Part shown: positions 9,430 through 18,477 of the stretch, in pieces
Layout: each line of letters begins with the position of its first letter
Position numbering within the stretch: the stretch's first letter is position 1
Assembly (NCBI RefSeq): GCF_900177735.1
Contig: NZ_FXBB01000001.1
Span: forward strand, 62,001-126,000
Origin: Dethiosulfovibrio salsuginis
Lineage (GTDB): Bacteria > Synergistota > Synergistia > Synergistales > Dethiosulfovibrionaceae
Length of the DNA: 64,000 nucleotides
Direction: 5' to 3'
Notes under the pieces: generated by a model
What the model saw: only the letters and a program-made list of their open reading frames with translations
What the model was told of the DNA's origin: nothing
Databases searched by the model: none
Program-made: the position numbers and the translations under genes

Positions 9430-10593
9430 CTACCCCCTATTAGAACATAAGGAATCGGCGATATCCCTTGACCACTGTAGGATATCCAGTTCTTCCTCGA
9501 GACTATGGGCGGAATTTCCGCTAAAAGAGTCGATTACCTCTGAAATTATCCTAGGGATATCCATAAAGCCGATCCTTCCCTTCAAGAAAGCGCTTACTGC
9601 GATTTCATCGGCTCCGACAAGCACGGTAGGATAGCTCCCTCCCTCTTTAGCTACCTCCAGGGCGGTGTAATATCCAGGATAACGGTCTTTTTCCGGCACA
9701 TCAAATGAGAAGACCGCACCGTTCATGTCTATATTATCCAAAGACAGAGAAGCCAAGGGCAGCCTATCGGGATAGGATAAAGCGGTCATAGCGGACATCC
9801 TCATATCCGGTGGAGCTATAAGCATCTTTATATTGCCGTCTATAAAACGGACAAAGCCATGGGCGGAGGATCCTGGATGGATATAGGCGGATACCTTTTG
9901 GTGGGGAAGGGAGAATAATCTCATCGCCTCAATTATCTCTATTCCTTTGTTTATCATCGTCGCACTATCAACGCTTATTTTCTGTCCCATGCTCCACACG
10001 GGATGACTTACGGCCATCTCAGGGGTTACAGAGGGAAGTCGATCCAGAGCCGTTAGCCTAAAGGGGCCTCCTGAGGCGGTTAGAGCGATGTGGTCTATAT
10101 AGTCTACGTTTTCCCCAATCAGACATTGCCATACAGCGTTATGCTCGCTGTCCAGGGGACGTATCTGTCCAGGTTTACTGTAGGGCAACACCCAGCTTCC
10201 TGAGACCACTATGCTCTCTTTATTGGCTAGGGAGACCGTTTTGCCCGCTTTCAGTGCTGCAAGTAGAGCGGGAATAGCCTCGGTGCCCGAGGATACGAAG
10301 GCAACGTGGTCCACCTCCTCGGAACATACCATGTCTATTAATCCCTCGTCCCCGTGAAGCCCTACGGTTCCCAAAGGGAGACTGATGGATCTGAGTTTAG
10401 AGCGATCTCGCAAAACAACTATAGAGGGCAAAAATTCGTTAGCCAGTCTCTCCAATCCCTCGGCGTTATCTCTGGCCGCCATCCCGGTCAAAGCAAAACG
10501 ATCTCGATAGATACGGCAAACGTCTACAACCGAACGACCGACACTCCCTGTACATCCTACAACCGCTACCCTTATAGGCGAGGTCATCTCCAA
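9430..10593 (-). CDS. dxr: 1-deoxy-D-xylulose 5-phosphate reductoisomerase
   Basis: First committed step of the MEP isoprenoid pathway (DXP to MEP, NADPH-dependent). The 387-aa product begins with a Rossmann GCTGSVGRS motif, has the ANKESIV and TASGGPFR motifs of the substrate site, and the flexible-loop/metal region SEHNAVWQCL near 145-155. Length is normal. It overlaps the end of cdsA by 10 nt and ends 3 nt before rseP, so the block is transcribed and probably translated as a coupled unit. Confidence 0.96.
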   Translation of the reverse strand: MEMTSPIRVAVVGCTGSVGRSVVDVCRIYRDRFALTGMAARDNAEGLERLANEFLPSIVVLRDRSKLRSISLPLGTVGLHGDEGLIDMVCSEEVDHVAFVSSGTEAIPALLAALKAGKTVSLANKESIVVSGSWVLPYSKPGQIRPLDSEHNAVWQCLIGENVDYIDHIALTASGGPFRLTALDRLPSVTPEMAVSHPVWSMGQKISVDSATMINKGIEIIEAMRLFSLPHQKVSAYIHPGSSAHGFVRFIDGNIKMLIAPPDMRMSAMTALSYPDRLPLASLSLDNIDMNGAVFSFDVPEKDRYPGYYTALEVAKEGGSYPTVLVGADEIAVSAFLKGRIGFMDIPRIISEVIDSFSGNSAHSLEEELDILQWSRDIADSLCSNRG

Positions 10594-11411
10594 AGCACCT
10601 CAAATATAAAGTAAATTATTGTGAGGCTAACTAGGACGCTGTCAAAGCGATCAAGCATACCACCATGGCCGGGCAGGATATTTCCGCTATCCTTTACCCC
10701 AACTTCTCTCTTAAAGATGGATTCAGCTAAATCGCCAAGCTGCCCAGCGACGCCACAAACTAACCCTATAACCAGAATGGGAAAAGGGGGAAATTCCCTT
10801 ACATAGGCGACAACAGCGGCGGCTAAGAAACTGCCAGCTACCCCACTGTAAAAGCCTTCCCAGGTTTTTTTGGGGCTAACTTGATCACAAAGACGATGTT
10901 TACCCCAGCGACTTCCGACCAGGTAAGCGAATACATCGCAACTCCAAGTACAGAAGAACACCGAAAGAAGGACTATCTTCCCTATCGGACTGTTTCTGAG
11001 GTATATAGAAAAACACCAAGGTAAAATAATGTATACCAACCCTGCGACCACCCCAGCACCGTTTTCGATGGCTGTGCTAAATCCCACGGACTGCCTTCTT
11101 ATCAACTCGACGAAAAGTGTCACAAAAAAAACAAGGGCAAGACCTGCGAGAATGTTTTTCTCCTGAGCCCCAAGGAATCCCACAAAGGACATGAAAAACA
11201 TCCCCGCCAGGAGCCCTATCCCTTTGGAGAGCTTTAGCCTTTTACTGGATATCCTGTAAAACTCCAGCAGCGATACCATTCCAAAGATTGTGGCCAATAC
11301 GGACCATACGAGGCCTCCATAGTCCACCGCCATAACTATAATTGATACCAGTATAATGCCTGAAACCGATCTCTTTAATAGCTCTCTTCCCTTCTTATCG
11401 GAGACTGCCAT
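10584..11411 (-). CDS. cdsA: Phosphatidate cytidylyltransferase (CDP-diglyceride synthase)
   Basis: Makes CDP-diacylglycerol from phosphatidic acid and CTP, the branch point of phospholipid synthesis. An integral membrane protein with about seven to eight hydrophobic segments and the CdsA signature near the C-terminus (LPGHGGMLDRFDS, with the conserved aspartates), plus the SPKKTWEGF stretch. The start at 11411 (MAVSDKKGRELLKR) is preferred over one ten codons upstream because GAGGGA lies about 8 nt before it. It overlaps the uppS end by 17 nt. Confidence 0.93.
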   Translation of the reverse strand: MAVSDKKGRELLKRSVSGIILVSIIVMAVDYGGLVWSVLATIFGMVSLLEFYRISSKRLKLSKGIGLLAGMFFMSFVGFLGAQEKNILAGLALVFFVTLFVELIRRQSVGFSTAIENGAGVVAGLVYIILPWCFSIYLRNSPIGKIVLLSVFFCTWSCDVFAYLVGSRWGKHRLCDQVSPKKTWEGFYSGVAGSFLAAAVVAYVREFPPFPILVIGLVCGVAGQLGDLAESIFKREVGVKDSGNILPGHGGMLDRFDSVLVSLTIIYFIFEVLWR

Positions 11412-12093
11412 ATCGTCTATCCCTCGTCTCAAAGCTTTCAATCGCCCTATCGAGCATTACTGGACTAAAATCGGGCCACAAGGTATCGGTAAAGTAAAAC
11501 TCGCTGTAGCTGCTCTGCCACAACCAGAAATTACTTAAGCGAAGCTCTCCACTGGTCCTGATTATCAAATCAGGATCGGGGAGATCAGGTAAATACATCT
11601 TGCCCCGAAGGGAAACTTCGTCTACTGGTTTTCCGGGATTTTCCCGTATAAAGTCGTTAACCGAATCCAGTATCTCCTGACGCCCTCCGTAGTTAAAGCA
11701 AGCGATAAGATCAAGGGATGAACAGTTTCTGGTCTTAGCCTCCGCATTATCCATCGCTTGGACGACAAAATCCGGAAGGCCCTCCCTTCTCCCGGCAAAA
11801 CGTACCCGGATATCCTCTCGCATTAGATCTTTCAGCTTTTTCCTAGCGTAGTAACCGAAGAGCTTCATCAATCCGGTTACCTCCATAGACGGCCTAGTCC
11901 AGTTTTCGCTTGAAAATGCGTACACCGATAGATGTCTTATTCCTCTATCCTTAGCTGCATAGACCAAGTTTTCCAGGGTTTTAACCCCTGCCCTATGGCC
12001 TAAAAGCCTTGGAAGGCCCCTCTTTTTCGCCCAGCGGCCGTTGCCATCCATGATAATAGCGATATGACCTATGACTTGTTTTTCCCTATTCAT
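11395..12093 (-). CDS. uppS: Undecaprenyl diphosphate synthase
   Basis: Cis-prenyltransferase that extends farnesyl-PP to the C55 carrier used for peptidoglycan and surface polysaccharides. The 232-aa protein has the catalytic D16 in IIMDGNGRWA, the HRAG motif, SFSSENW-type stretch (here AFSSENWTR), and RTSGELRLSNF near residue 186. The ATG overlaps the stop of the uracil-DNA glycosylase gene (ATGA-type overlap). Followed by cdsA and dxr, the usual uppS-cdsA-dxr order. Confidence 0.96.
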   Translation of the reverse strand: MNREKQVIGHIAIIMDGNGRWAKKRGLPRLLGHRAGVKTLENLVYAAKDRGIRHLSVYAFSSENWTRPSMEVTGLMKLFGYYARKKLKDLMREDIRVRFAGRREGLPDFVVQAMDNAEAKTRNCSSLDLIACFNYGGRQEILDSVNDFIRENPGKPVDEVSLRGKMYLPDLPDPDLIIRTSGELRLSNFWLWQSSYSEFYFTDTLWPDFSPVMLDRAIESFETRDRRYGSLR

Positions 12094-12707
12094 CTCAGAC
12101 CCCTTGCCTTCGCTATATCTAAACGTCTCTTGACCTCCTGAATATCCAGCCAGGTAAGTGCCTTAGGACCGTCCTTTTGACGGGATTCGTTTCTAAGGAG
12201 ATAGCTAGGATGAAACATAGGCATCACATCTATACCTCGCCACACAAACCATCGTCCTCTAAGCTTAGTTATCCCCTCAGTTGAACCTAAGATCCATTTT
12301 GACGGGGTGTTACCAAGGCAAACGATAATTTCAGGATTTATCACAGCAATCTGGGCTTCCAGAAATTTTTGGCAAAGTACAATTTCCTCTATGCTGGGAG
12401 CTCTGTTGCCAGGAGGACGGCACTTTACGATGTTAGAGATATAAACTTCCTCTCTAGATATCCCCGCAGCCTTCATGATTTTATCCAAAAGTTGTCCTGC
12501 TTTACCTACAAAAGGTTTGCCCTGGGCATCTTCTTCTGCTCCTGGACCTTCACCAACGAACATAAGGGCCGCATCTAACGGCCCCTCTCCTAGTACTGAA
12601 TTGGCTCTATCGACGTGAAGGGCGCATCTTTCGCATTTTGCGACCTCCTCGTTTATCTTAGAAACTAAAAAAGATCTGAGGTTCTCTTTTTTATCCGCTA
12701 GATTCAA
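12090..12707 (-). CDS. Family-4 (iron-sulfur) uracil-DNA glycosylase
   Basis: Removes uracil from DNA to start base-excision repair. The 205-aa protein has the four cluster cysteines of family 4 UDGs (C25, C28, C96, C112), motif GEGPGAEED at 52-60 and the second catalytic motif MFHPSYLLRN around H166. Family 4 enzymes are common in thermophiles and many anaerobes. It overlaps the preceding P-loop/Asp23 gene by 17 nt and uppS by 4 nt. The location inside an envelope-synthesis run has no obvious functional meaning. Confidence 0.9.
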   Translation of the reverse strand: MNLADKKENLRSFLVSKINEEVAKCERCALHVDRANSVLGEGPLDAALMFVGEGPGAEEDAQGKPFVGKAGQLLDKIMKAAGISREEVYISNIVKCRPPGNRAPSIEEIVLCQKFLEAQIAVINPEIIVCLGNTPSKWILGSTEGITKLRGRWFVWRGIDVMPMFHPSYLLRNESRQKDGPKALTWLDIQEVKRRLDIAKARGLR

Positions 12708-13527
12708 GTTTTATCACCTTTTCAATCGAGACGTCTACCTTACTGACGTCTAGGCCACACAAAAACTCCACCGTTAATTTGACCCTTTTAGATATCTCTT
12801 TAGCTGCGACAAGCAAAGACGCCGGTCCTAGATAGAGGACCAATGTCATTGAAACCTCGACCGTACTGCCCATATCTTTGACCTGTAGATCGGAAAGAGA
12901 GCTAACCTGACGGTGGTTGGTGATGGCGTGACGACTTATCTCAATTACCGCTTCTGCCTCTATTTTTATATCACCAAAGAAGCTAAATGGGGGCCTTACT
13001 ATGGTTTTTTCGTAATTATCCTTTAGACGCAATAGGTTACGAAGGCGACCAACTAGCTTGCCGGTATAGTTTTTTCTTATTTGGGCTTGAGATACCGGTA
13101 TTACGTGCTGTTTTTTATGTTTTCTTTCGTATTGAGCTTTAGCTATTTCCTCAGGAGAAGCTACCTCGGATATATTGACAAAAGATTCTGGTTCAGATAA
13201 GCCAAGGGCACGACAAATTTTCTCCGCCATGCCGATGGAGGTCGCTATTACCATTAGAGAGCAAGGAGAATGGTTTTTTAAAAAATCCACCACCTCTGCC
13301 CTATGGTCAGGGAACAAAAACATGGCTCTTCGTATTGCCCTAACCATATTTTTTTCGGTTTTAGCGCTTTTCCCCGCTACGATTCTTCCCCTTGCGATAA
13401 CCAGACCGTCATCGATGATGTAGTCTATATCTCTCTGTCTTGCCACAAACTGAGCACGAAGACTCTTGCCGGTACCAGCAGGCCCGACGAAGGCGATAAC
13501 CCTTATACCGTCAAGTAAGACAGACAT
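12691..13527 (-). CDS. P-loop NTPase fused to an Asp23/Gls24-like domain (function unknown)
   Basis: A 278-aa protein. The N-terminal part has a Walker A motif GPAGTGKS at 15-22 preceded by a hydrophobic strand, then an IDDGLVIARGRIVAGKSAKTEKN-type basic stretch (residues about 37-60) and a possible second hydrophobic strand (CSLMVIATS near 90). The last 90 residues (about 188-275) follow the Asp23/DUF322 pattern: a helix, then VEVSMTLVLYLGPASLLVAAKEISKRV, ending GLDVSKVDVSIEKV. Asp23-like proteins are envelope-stress or membrane-associated proteins in Gram-positives. No known enzyme is recognised. The gene sits between murA and a UDG gene in an envelope-synthesis run. The domain reading is by eye; the function is unknown. 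Confidence 0.7.
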   Translation of the reverse strand: MSVLLDGIRVIAFVGPAGTGKSLRAQFVARQRDIDYIIDDGLVIARGRIVAGKSAKTEKNMVRAIRRAMFLFPDHRAEVVDFLKNHSPCSLMVIATSIGMAEKICRALGLSEPESFVNISEVASPEEIAKAQYERKHKKQHVIPVSQAQIRKNYTGKLVGRLRNLLRLKDNYEKTIVRPPFSFFGDIKIEAEAVIEISRHAITNHRQVSSLSDLQVKDMGSTVEVSMTLVLYLGPASLLVAAKEISKRVKLTVEFLCGLDVSKVDVSIEKVIKLESSG

Positions 13528-13548
13528 AGCGACCTCCAGATATTAAAC

Positions 13549-14817
13549 TTAATCTTCCCCTTCAAACCTCTTGACCTGTGCTCCTAGGGAGGAAAGAACT
13601 CCCTCTATGCACTCGTATCCTCTATCCACGTGACTCATCGAATGAACGACCGTCTCCCCTTCCGTAGCAAGCCCAGCTAGAACCAGGGCTGCTCCAGCCC
13701 TCAGATCGGTGGCAACTACGTCGGCACAGTTGAGCTTTGACGCCCCGCTGATTATGGCTGTGTTGCCCTGAAGCTCTATGTTAGCTCCCATCTTCTTCAG
13801 TTCGCTAGCATGAAGGAAACGAGATTCAAATATGCTTTCCTTTATGACGCTAGTACCCTCAGCTAGACAGAGGACGGACATCAACTGTGGCTGGACATCG
13901 GTAGGGAATCCAGGATATGGAAGGGTTTTCATGGATATCGCCTTAAGTTTATCCCTGGAAGGGAAGACCGTAACCTTTCCATCTTTCGACTCGATATCCA
14001 CCGAGGCTTCCTCTAGTTTTGCCAACAGAGAGTCAAAGTGTTGAGGAATTACGTCGTTGACGGTGACGTTGCCGTCGGTAATAACACCGGCCAGAAGATA
14101 CGTACAGGCGGCAATCCTATCTGGAATTATTCTCACCGAAGCGTCGTTTAACTCGGAACGTCCCTTTATCCTGAGGACCCCCGTACCTTCTCCGTCGATC
14201 TCCGCTCCCATAGATCTGAGACAATCGACTAAGTTCACGATCTCCGGCTCTCTTGCCGCGTTTTCAAGCACCGTCTCCCCTTTAGCCAAAACCGCCGCCA
14301 TAAGGAGGTTTTCCGTCGCTCCTACCGAGGGGAAATCCAGGTATATCCTACATCCAGAGAGGCCTTTGGTAGTAGCGTGAACCGCCCCGTGAACCAAGTC
14401 TATAGTAGCGCCCATTTTAACTAGACCCTTTAGGTGGAGATCTATAGGTCTACTGCCGATAGAACAACCACCGGGCAACGGTAAAACCGCCCTTCCCTGC
14501 CTGGCGAGAAGAGGACCTAAAACCAAAGAAGAGGCCCTCATCTTCTGTACTAAAGCTCCGGGAGTTTCGGAAGAAAGTTGATCTCCGATCTTTATGGAAA
14601 TCCTGTTTCCCTGGAAATTCACTGTAGCTCCTAAGACTCTAAGCAAATCGGACATCGTAGATATATCTTTGAGATTCGGAACGTTATCCAACTCAAGGGT
14701 GGCGTCTCTCAACAGCAAAGATGCGGCCATAACTGGAAGAGCAGCGTTTTTAGAACCTTGAGCTTTTATCTCTCCCCTGAGGGGCTTTCCTCCGACTACT
14801 TTTAGCATTTCATCCAT
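13549..14817 (-). CDS. murA: UDP-N-acetylglucosamine 1-carboxyvinyltransferase
   Basis: First committed step of peptidoglycan synthesis (enolpyruvyl transfer from PEP to UDP-GlcNAc). The 422-aa protein has the GSKNAALP motif at 21-28 and the catalytic cysteine C118 within PGGCSIGSRP, the residue targeted by fosfomycin, so the enzyme is predicted to be of the sensitive type. Inside-out beta/alpha repeats run the full length. It follows a WecA-like gene after a 71-nt gap and precedes the P-loop/Asp23 gene. Confidence 0.96.
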   Translation of the reverse strand: MDEMLKVVGGKPLRGEIKAQGSKNAALPVMAASLLLRDATLELDNVPNLKDISTMSDLLRVLGATVNFQGNRISIKIGDQLSSETPGALVQKMRASSLVLGPLLARQGRAVLPLPGGCSIGSRPIDLHLKGLVKMGATIDLVHGAVHATTKGLSGCRIYLDFPSVGATENLLMAAVLAKGETVLENAAREPEIVNLVDCLRSMGAEIDGEGTGVLRIKGRSELNDASVRIIPDRIAACTYLLAGVITDGNVTVNDVIPQHFDSLLAKLEEASVDIESKDGKVTVFPSRDKLKAISMKTLPYPGFPTDVQPQLMSVLCLAEGTSVIKESIFESRFLHASELKKMGANIELQGNTAIISGASKLNCADVVATDLRAGAALVLAGLATEGETVVHSMSHVDRGYECIEGVLSSLGAQVKRFEGED

Positions 14818-14888
14818 GGTACCACTCCTAGATAAATTGTTTATATAGGTAGAGGGCTAGACAAGCCTTCCAGAGGATTATATCAGCT

Positions 14889-15770
14889 TCAGGTAGAAAG
14901 GGAGATGGAAAAGCCACACCATAAAAGGAATCCTTGAGCAAATATAAGGATGACAAGAACTTTCCCCTCGGAAAACCCTCTGTCCAGTAGCCTGTGGTGG
15001 ACATGTCCCCTATCAGGGGAAAATGGGGATTTACCGGCTATGAGACGCCTAACAATGGTCGTTAGGGTGTCCGCTACAGGAACACCTCCCAGCAAGATCA
15101 ATGTTACAGCGATTTTAACGACGTTAGGAGACATACTGGGCTCAACAGACCACATCATCATAGTGGAGACGACAAAACCCAGCAGATAAACCCCTCCATC
15201 TCCTAAAAAGGTATGGGCCTTCGGAAAATTCCAGGGCAGTATCCCTAGACATAAGGCGATAAGGGGAAGTATAAGATTTAGACTACCGTCAGCACAACCT
15301 ACGGCAAAAAGGGCTAGCATAGCCATAGAAAGGGAAAGCCCGTTCATCCCATCTATAAGGTTATAGGCATTGGTACATCCAGCTATCCATAACAGGTAGA
15401 CCAAAGACAACAGAGGAGATAAATGGAGGGGAATCACGACAAGACTGGCTGCCAGAAGGTGAACGAATAACCTTATTTTAGGTTTCAGAGGGGACATGTC
15501 GTCAAGATATCCTACAAAAAACACCATTGAGGCTCCTGTGGCTAGGAACGCAAATTCCCGGCCATCAGGCACAAACAACAGGGACCAAAGAAGATATCCC
15601 ATCCATACAACCAAGCCAGCTCCCCTAGGAACTGGCTGGCTGTGACCCTTTCGGGGCGATGGCTGATCTAAAATGCCAAATCGCCCCGAAAGCTTGATCG
15701 ATATAGGCGTCAAGAAATATCCCCACATAAGGAGGAAAGACGCCATTAAAAGTGACTTTAGCTCTAACAC
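14889..15770 (-). CDS. WecA/TagO/MraY-family undecaprenyl-phosphate sugar-1-phosphate transferase
   Basis: A polyprenyl-phosphate GlcNAc/sugar-1-P transferase of glycosyltransferase family 4, which starts assembly of a surface glycan on undecaprenyl phosphate at the inner membrane. The 293-aa protein has about nine to ten membrane helices and the family motifs: DD at 90-91, NLIDGMNGL at 137-145, FLGDGG at 188-193 and RGHVHHRL at 254-261. The RGHxHHRL motif points to the WecA/TagO branch, not MraY. It lies between the RpiB-Upp fusion and murA; no other glycan genes flank it, so the product polymer is unknown. Confidence 0.87.
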   Translation of the reverse strand: MLELKSLLMASFLLMWGYFLTPISIKLSGRFGILDQPSPRKGHSQPVPRGAGLVVWMGYLLWSLLFVPDGREFAFLATGASMVFFVGYLDDMSPLKPKIRLFVHLLAASLVVIPLHLSPLLSLVYLLWIAGCTNAYNLIDGMNGLSLSMAMLALFAVGCADGSLNLILPLIALCLGILPWNFPKAHTFLGDGGVYLLGFVVSTMMMWSVEPSMSPNVVKIAVTLILLGGVPVADTLTTIVRRLIAGKSPFSPDRGHVHHRLLDRGFSEGKVLVILIFAQGFLLWCGFSISLST

Positions 15771-15782
15771 CTATTTCCGTCC

Positions 15783-16883
15783 TTACTTTGTCCCGAAAAG
15801 CCGATCTCCGGCGTCTCCTAGACCAGGGACTATATAGCCATGATCGTTAAGATGGCTGTCAAGAGCAGCGCAGTATATATTGACATCTGGATGGTCTCGG
15901 TGGATCTTTTCAACCCCTTCAGGGGCAGCGACCAGACAAACCAAGGAGATTCTGACAGCCCCTCTTTTCTTAACCATATCTATAGCAGCAGAGGCGGATC
16001 CACCGGTGGCCAGCATAGGATCAAGGACGAATATCTCCCTATCCTCTATGTCTCCAGGTAGCTTACAGTAATACTCCACCGGCTCAAGGGTTTCAGGATC
16101 CCTGTAAAGACCTACAAAGCCCACCTTGGCGTTTGGAATGAGGTTTATTATCCCATCCACCATCCCTATACCTGCTCTAAGTATAGGCACTATAGCCAGC
16201 TTTTTACCGGCAAGAGCGTAGGATTTGGTCTTTGCTACAGGAGTCTCTATGTCGATCATCTCCAGAGGAAGATCTCTGGTTATCTCGTAAACCATGAGGC
16301 TTGAGATCTCCTGGACAAGCTCTCTGAATTCCTTTACTGAGGTTTTTGCGTCCCTTATCATGCTTACTTTGTGCTGAACCAGAGGGTGGTCGAATATGAC
16401 CACCTCGCCTCGCTTTTGACCGAAGTGCTGGGACAGACCGTGCTCGTAAGCCCTTATTTTCTGGGTCCTCTTGAGATGGCGATCTCCTTCAAACTCCGTT
16501 GACATCCAGACCCTGACTATCTCAAGAGCCAGATCAGGATCACCGGATCTCTCGCCGAGAGCCAGAAGGTTAGAGTTATTGTGTTTTCTGCTCATCTCGC
16601 CATCGGAGACCGATCTACAGAGGGCACAATAGGCACCGGGGACTTTGTTGGCTGCGATAGACATACCGATACCGCTGCCACATACCAATATTCCACGATC
16701 CGCCTCTCCCGATGCGACGGTTTTAGCTACCTGTAGAGCGACGTCAGGGTAATCACAGGATACCTCGGATGTATCGGTCCCAAAGTCAACCACATCTATC
16801 GAATCGGCCCTTAAAAAGGCCACAATTTTTTCCTTCAGAGCGAAACCGGCGTGATCTGAACCTATAGCTAATCTCAAAGCCAT
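15783..16883 (-). CDS. Ribose-5-phosphate isomerase B fused to uracil phosphoribosyltransferase
   Basis: A single uninterrupted 366-codon frame encoding two complete enzymes. Residues 1 to about 150 are RpiB: D10/H11, catalytic C68 in VCGSGIGMS, and H101 in SRKHNNSN. Residues about 158-366 are Upp: ILRAGIGM near 235-242, the PRPP-binding [11 protein letters not shown] at 287-297 and the C-terminal [16 protein letters not shown]. Both halves are full length with active-site residues intact. The pairing links ribulose-5-P/ribose-5-P interconversion (PRPP supply) to uracil salvage. It begins 19 nt after mmdB. Separate rpiB and upp genes are often neighbours; a fusion is much less usual. Confidence 0.93.
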   Translation of the reverse strand: MALRLAIGSDHAGFALKEKIVAFLRADSIDVVDFGTDTSEVSCDYPDVALQVAKTVASGEADRGILVCGSGIGMSIAANKVPGAYCALCRSVSDGEMSRKHNNSNLLALGERSGDPDLALEIVRVWMSTEFEGDRHLKRTQKIRAYEHGLSQHFGQKRGEVVIFDHPLVQHKVSMIRDAKTSVKEFRELVQEISSLMVYEITRDLPLEMIDIETPVAKTKSYALAGKKLAIVPILRAGIGMVDGIINLIPNAKVGFVGLYRDPETLEPVEYYCKLPGDIEDREIFVLDPMLATGGSASAAIDMVKKRGAVRISLVCLVAAPEGVEKIHRDHPDVNIYCAALDSHLNDHGYIVPGLGDAGDRLFGTK

Positions 16884-16902
16884 ATCACCTCTCTAGACAT
16901 GG

Positions 16903-18024
16903 TTAACTCAAAAGGGTCAACATCACAGAAGCGGCCACAGCGGTACCGATAACCCCTGCGACGTTCGGTCCCATAGCGTGCATGAGGAGGAAGTTCCCTG
17001 GATTTTCCTTCTGAGAGACGCTCTGAACGACTCTTGCGGCCATAGGAACAGCGGAGACACCGGCAGCACCGATCATAGGGTTGATCTTCCCGCCACTCAT
17101 GGTCTTCATAAGCTGTCCGAAGAGAACTCCTCCTACGGTGCTGGCTACGAAGGCGACAAGACCTAAGCCTATGATCTTTATGGTGGCTGGGGTCAGAAAA
17201 TCCCCGGCGTTCATAGTAGCTCCGACGGAAAGACCTAGGAAGACCGTAGTAATGTTCAGGATCTCGTTCTGCGCCGCCTGGCTCAGCCTTTCGGTGACAC
17301 CACACTCCCTGATAAGGTTTCCGAACATAAGGATACCTATAAGAGGAACGGACATAGGAAGAAGCAGTCCCGCTGCAACTGTGCAAACTATGGGGAACAG
17401 GATCTTCTCCGTCTTGCTTACAGGTCTGAGACCGTCCATTCTGATGGCTCTATCCGCTTTAGTGGTGAACATCTTTATTATAGGTGGCTGGATAAGGGGA
17501 ACCAGCGACATATAGCTGTAGGCCGCCACAGCCACAGCTCCCAGTATCTGAGGTGCCATCTTCATGGTCAAGTAGATGCTGGTAGGACCGTCAGCACCAC
17601 CGATAATGGCGATAGACGCCGCCTCTTTGACCGAGAAACCCATCATCATAGCCCCGAAAAGAGCTATAAAAACCCCAAACTGTGCGGCGGCACCGAGGAG
17701 AAATGTGATGGGGTTAGCCATAAGAGGGGCGAAGTCGGTGAGAGCACCGATGCCCATGAAGATTATTACCGGGTATATCTCGTGTTCGGTGCCGAAAAAA
17801 ACGTACCTTAAAAATCCACCCTGATCCATAATCCCCGAAAGAGGGAGGTTGACCAATACACAACCAAAGGCTATCGGCACCAGCAGTAGGGGTTCGAAGT
17901 TTTTTACGATGGCCAGATACAGGAAGGTAAAGGCCACCAGGAGCATGACGACATTGCCCCAGGTCAACGCAGCGAATCCGGACTCGCCAAAGACCTTCGC
18001 CAGCGACTGAAGATACAGCTCCAT
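16903..18024 (-). CDS. mmdB: Na+-translocating decarboxylase beta subunit (methylmalonyl-CoA decarboxylase type)
   Basis: Integral membrane subunit that decarboxylates carboxybiotin and pumps Na+ outward. The 373-aa length matches MmdB better than the longer OadB. Visible features are many membrane helices, the MGIGALTDFAPLM and GAAAQFGVF stretches, the GGADGPTSIY motif carrying the conserved aspartate, and a C-terminal AAGVSAVPMAARVVQ segment. It is the last decarboxylase gene of the cluster, 16 nt after mmdC. By homology the family also serves oxaloacetate and glutaconyl-CoA decarboxylases; the context decides for methylmalonyl-CoA. Confidence 0.93.
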   Translation of the reverse strand: MELYLQSLAKVFGESGFAALTWGNVVMLLVAFTFLYLAIVKNFEPLLLVPIAFGCVLVNLPLSGIMDQGGFLRYVFFGTEHEIYPVIIFMGIGALTDFAPLMANPITFLLGAAAQFGVFIALFGAMMMGFSVKEAASIAIIGGADGPTSIYLTMKMAPQILGAVAVAAYSYMSLVPLIQPPIIKMFTTKADRAIRMDGLRPVSKTEKILFPIVCTVAAGLLLPMSVPLIGILMFGNLIRECGVTERLSQAAQNEILNITTVFLGLSVGATMNAGDFLTPATIKIIGLGLVAFVASTVGGVLFGQLMKTMSGGKINPMIGAAGVSAVPMAARVVQSVSQKENPGNFLLMHAMGPNVAGVIGTAVAASVMLTLLS

Positions 18025-18040
18025 GGCCCTCGCCTCTCCG

Positions 18041-18454
18041 TTAGCCGATCACGGCAAGGACGTCGCCGCTGTTTACCGTCGCGCCCTCTTTCGCTGCCAT
18101 CTGGGTTATGGTCCCACCGCAGGGGGCTACGATCTCGTTCTCCATTTTCATGGCCTCAAGGATCATTATGACGTCACCAGCGGATACGGACGTACCCTGA
18201 GAGGCGATCACCCTGAGAACCTTTCCAGGCATAGGAGCGGTCACCGATTCACCACCACCACCACCAGCGGCGGGGGCAGGGGCAGGAGCAGGAGCGGCCT
18301 TAGGGGCGGGGGCAGCAGGCTTCGGTGCAGGGGCGGAAGCAGGAGCGGAAGGCGCTGCCGCTACAGGAGCGGCAACCTGCTCCCCTGCTCCAAGACTCTC
18401 AACCTCAACATCATAGGCGGTTCCGTTTACCGTTACTCTGTATTTATCCGACAT
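18041..18454 (-). CDS. mmdC: Biotin carrier subunit of the Na+-pumping decarboxylase
   Basis: Carries carboxybiotin between the carboxyltransferase and the membrane beta subunit. It has a short N-terminal segment ([11 protein letters not shown]), a flexible Ala/Pro-rich linker of about 35 residues ending in a run of glycines, and a C-terminal biotinyl domain with EAMKMEN; the biotinylated lysine is the one inside AMKM, 35 residues from the end. The start at 18454 is chosen because the AGGAGG site directly abuts the ATG four codons upstream, leaving no spacer there. The linker DNA (about 18250-18380) is a G-rich imperfect repeat of Ala/Pro codons, and not a separate element. Confidence 0.92.
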   Translation of the reverse strand: MSDKYRVTVNGTAYDVEVESLGAGEQVAAPVAAAPSAPASAPAPKPAAPAPKAAPAPAPAPAAGGGGGESVTAPMPGKVLRVIASQGTSVSAGDVIMILEAMKMENEIVAPCGGTITQMAAKEGATVNSGDVLAVIG

Positions 18455-18477
18455 GATAAAATCCATCCTCCTGTATA

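Noticed and set aside
16874-17386. A 170-codon minus-strand ORF overlapping the decarboxylase beta gene
   Set aside because: It lies in another frame of mmdB, has an Arg/Tyr/Ser-rich improbable composition and no family features.
18250-18380. G/C-rich imperfect repeats
   Set aside because: They are the Ala/Pro codons of the flexible linker of the biotin carrier protein and not an independent repeat or CRISPR.
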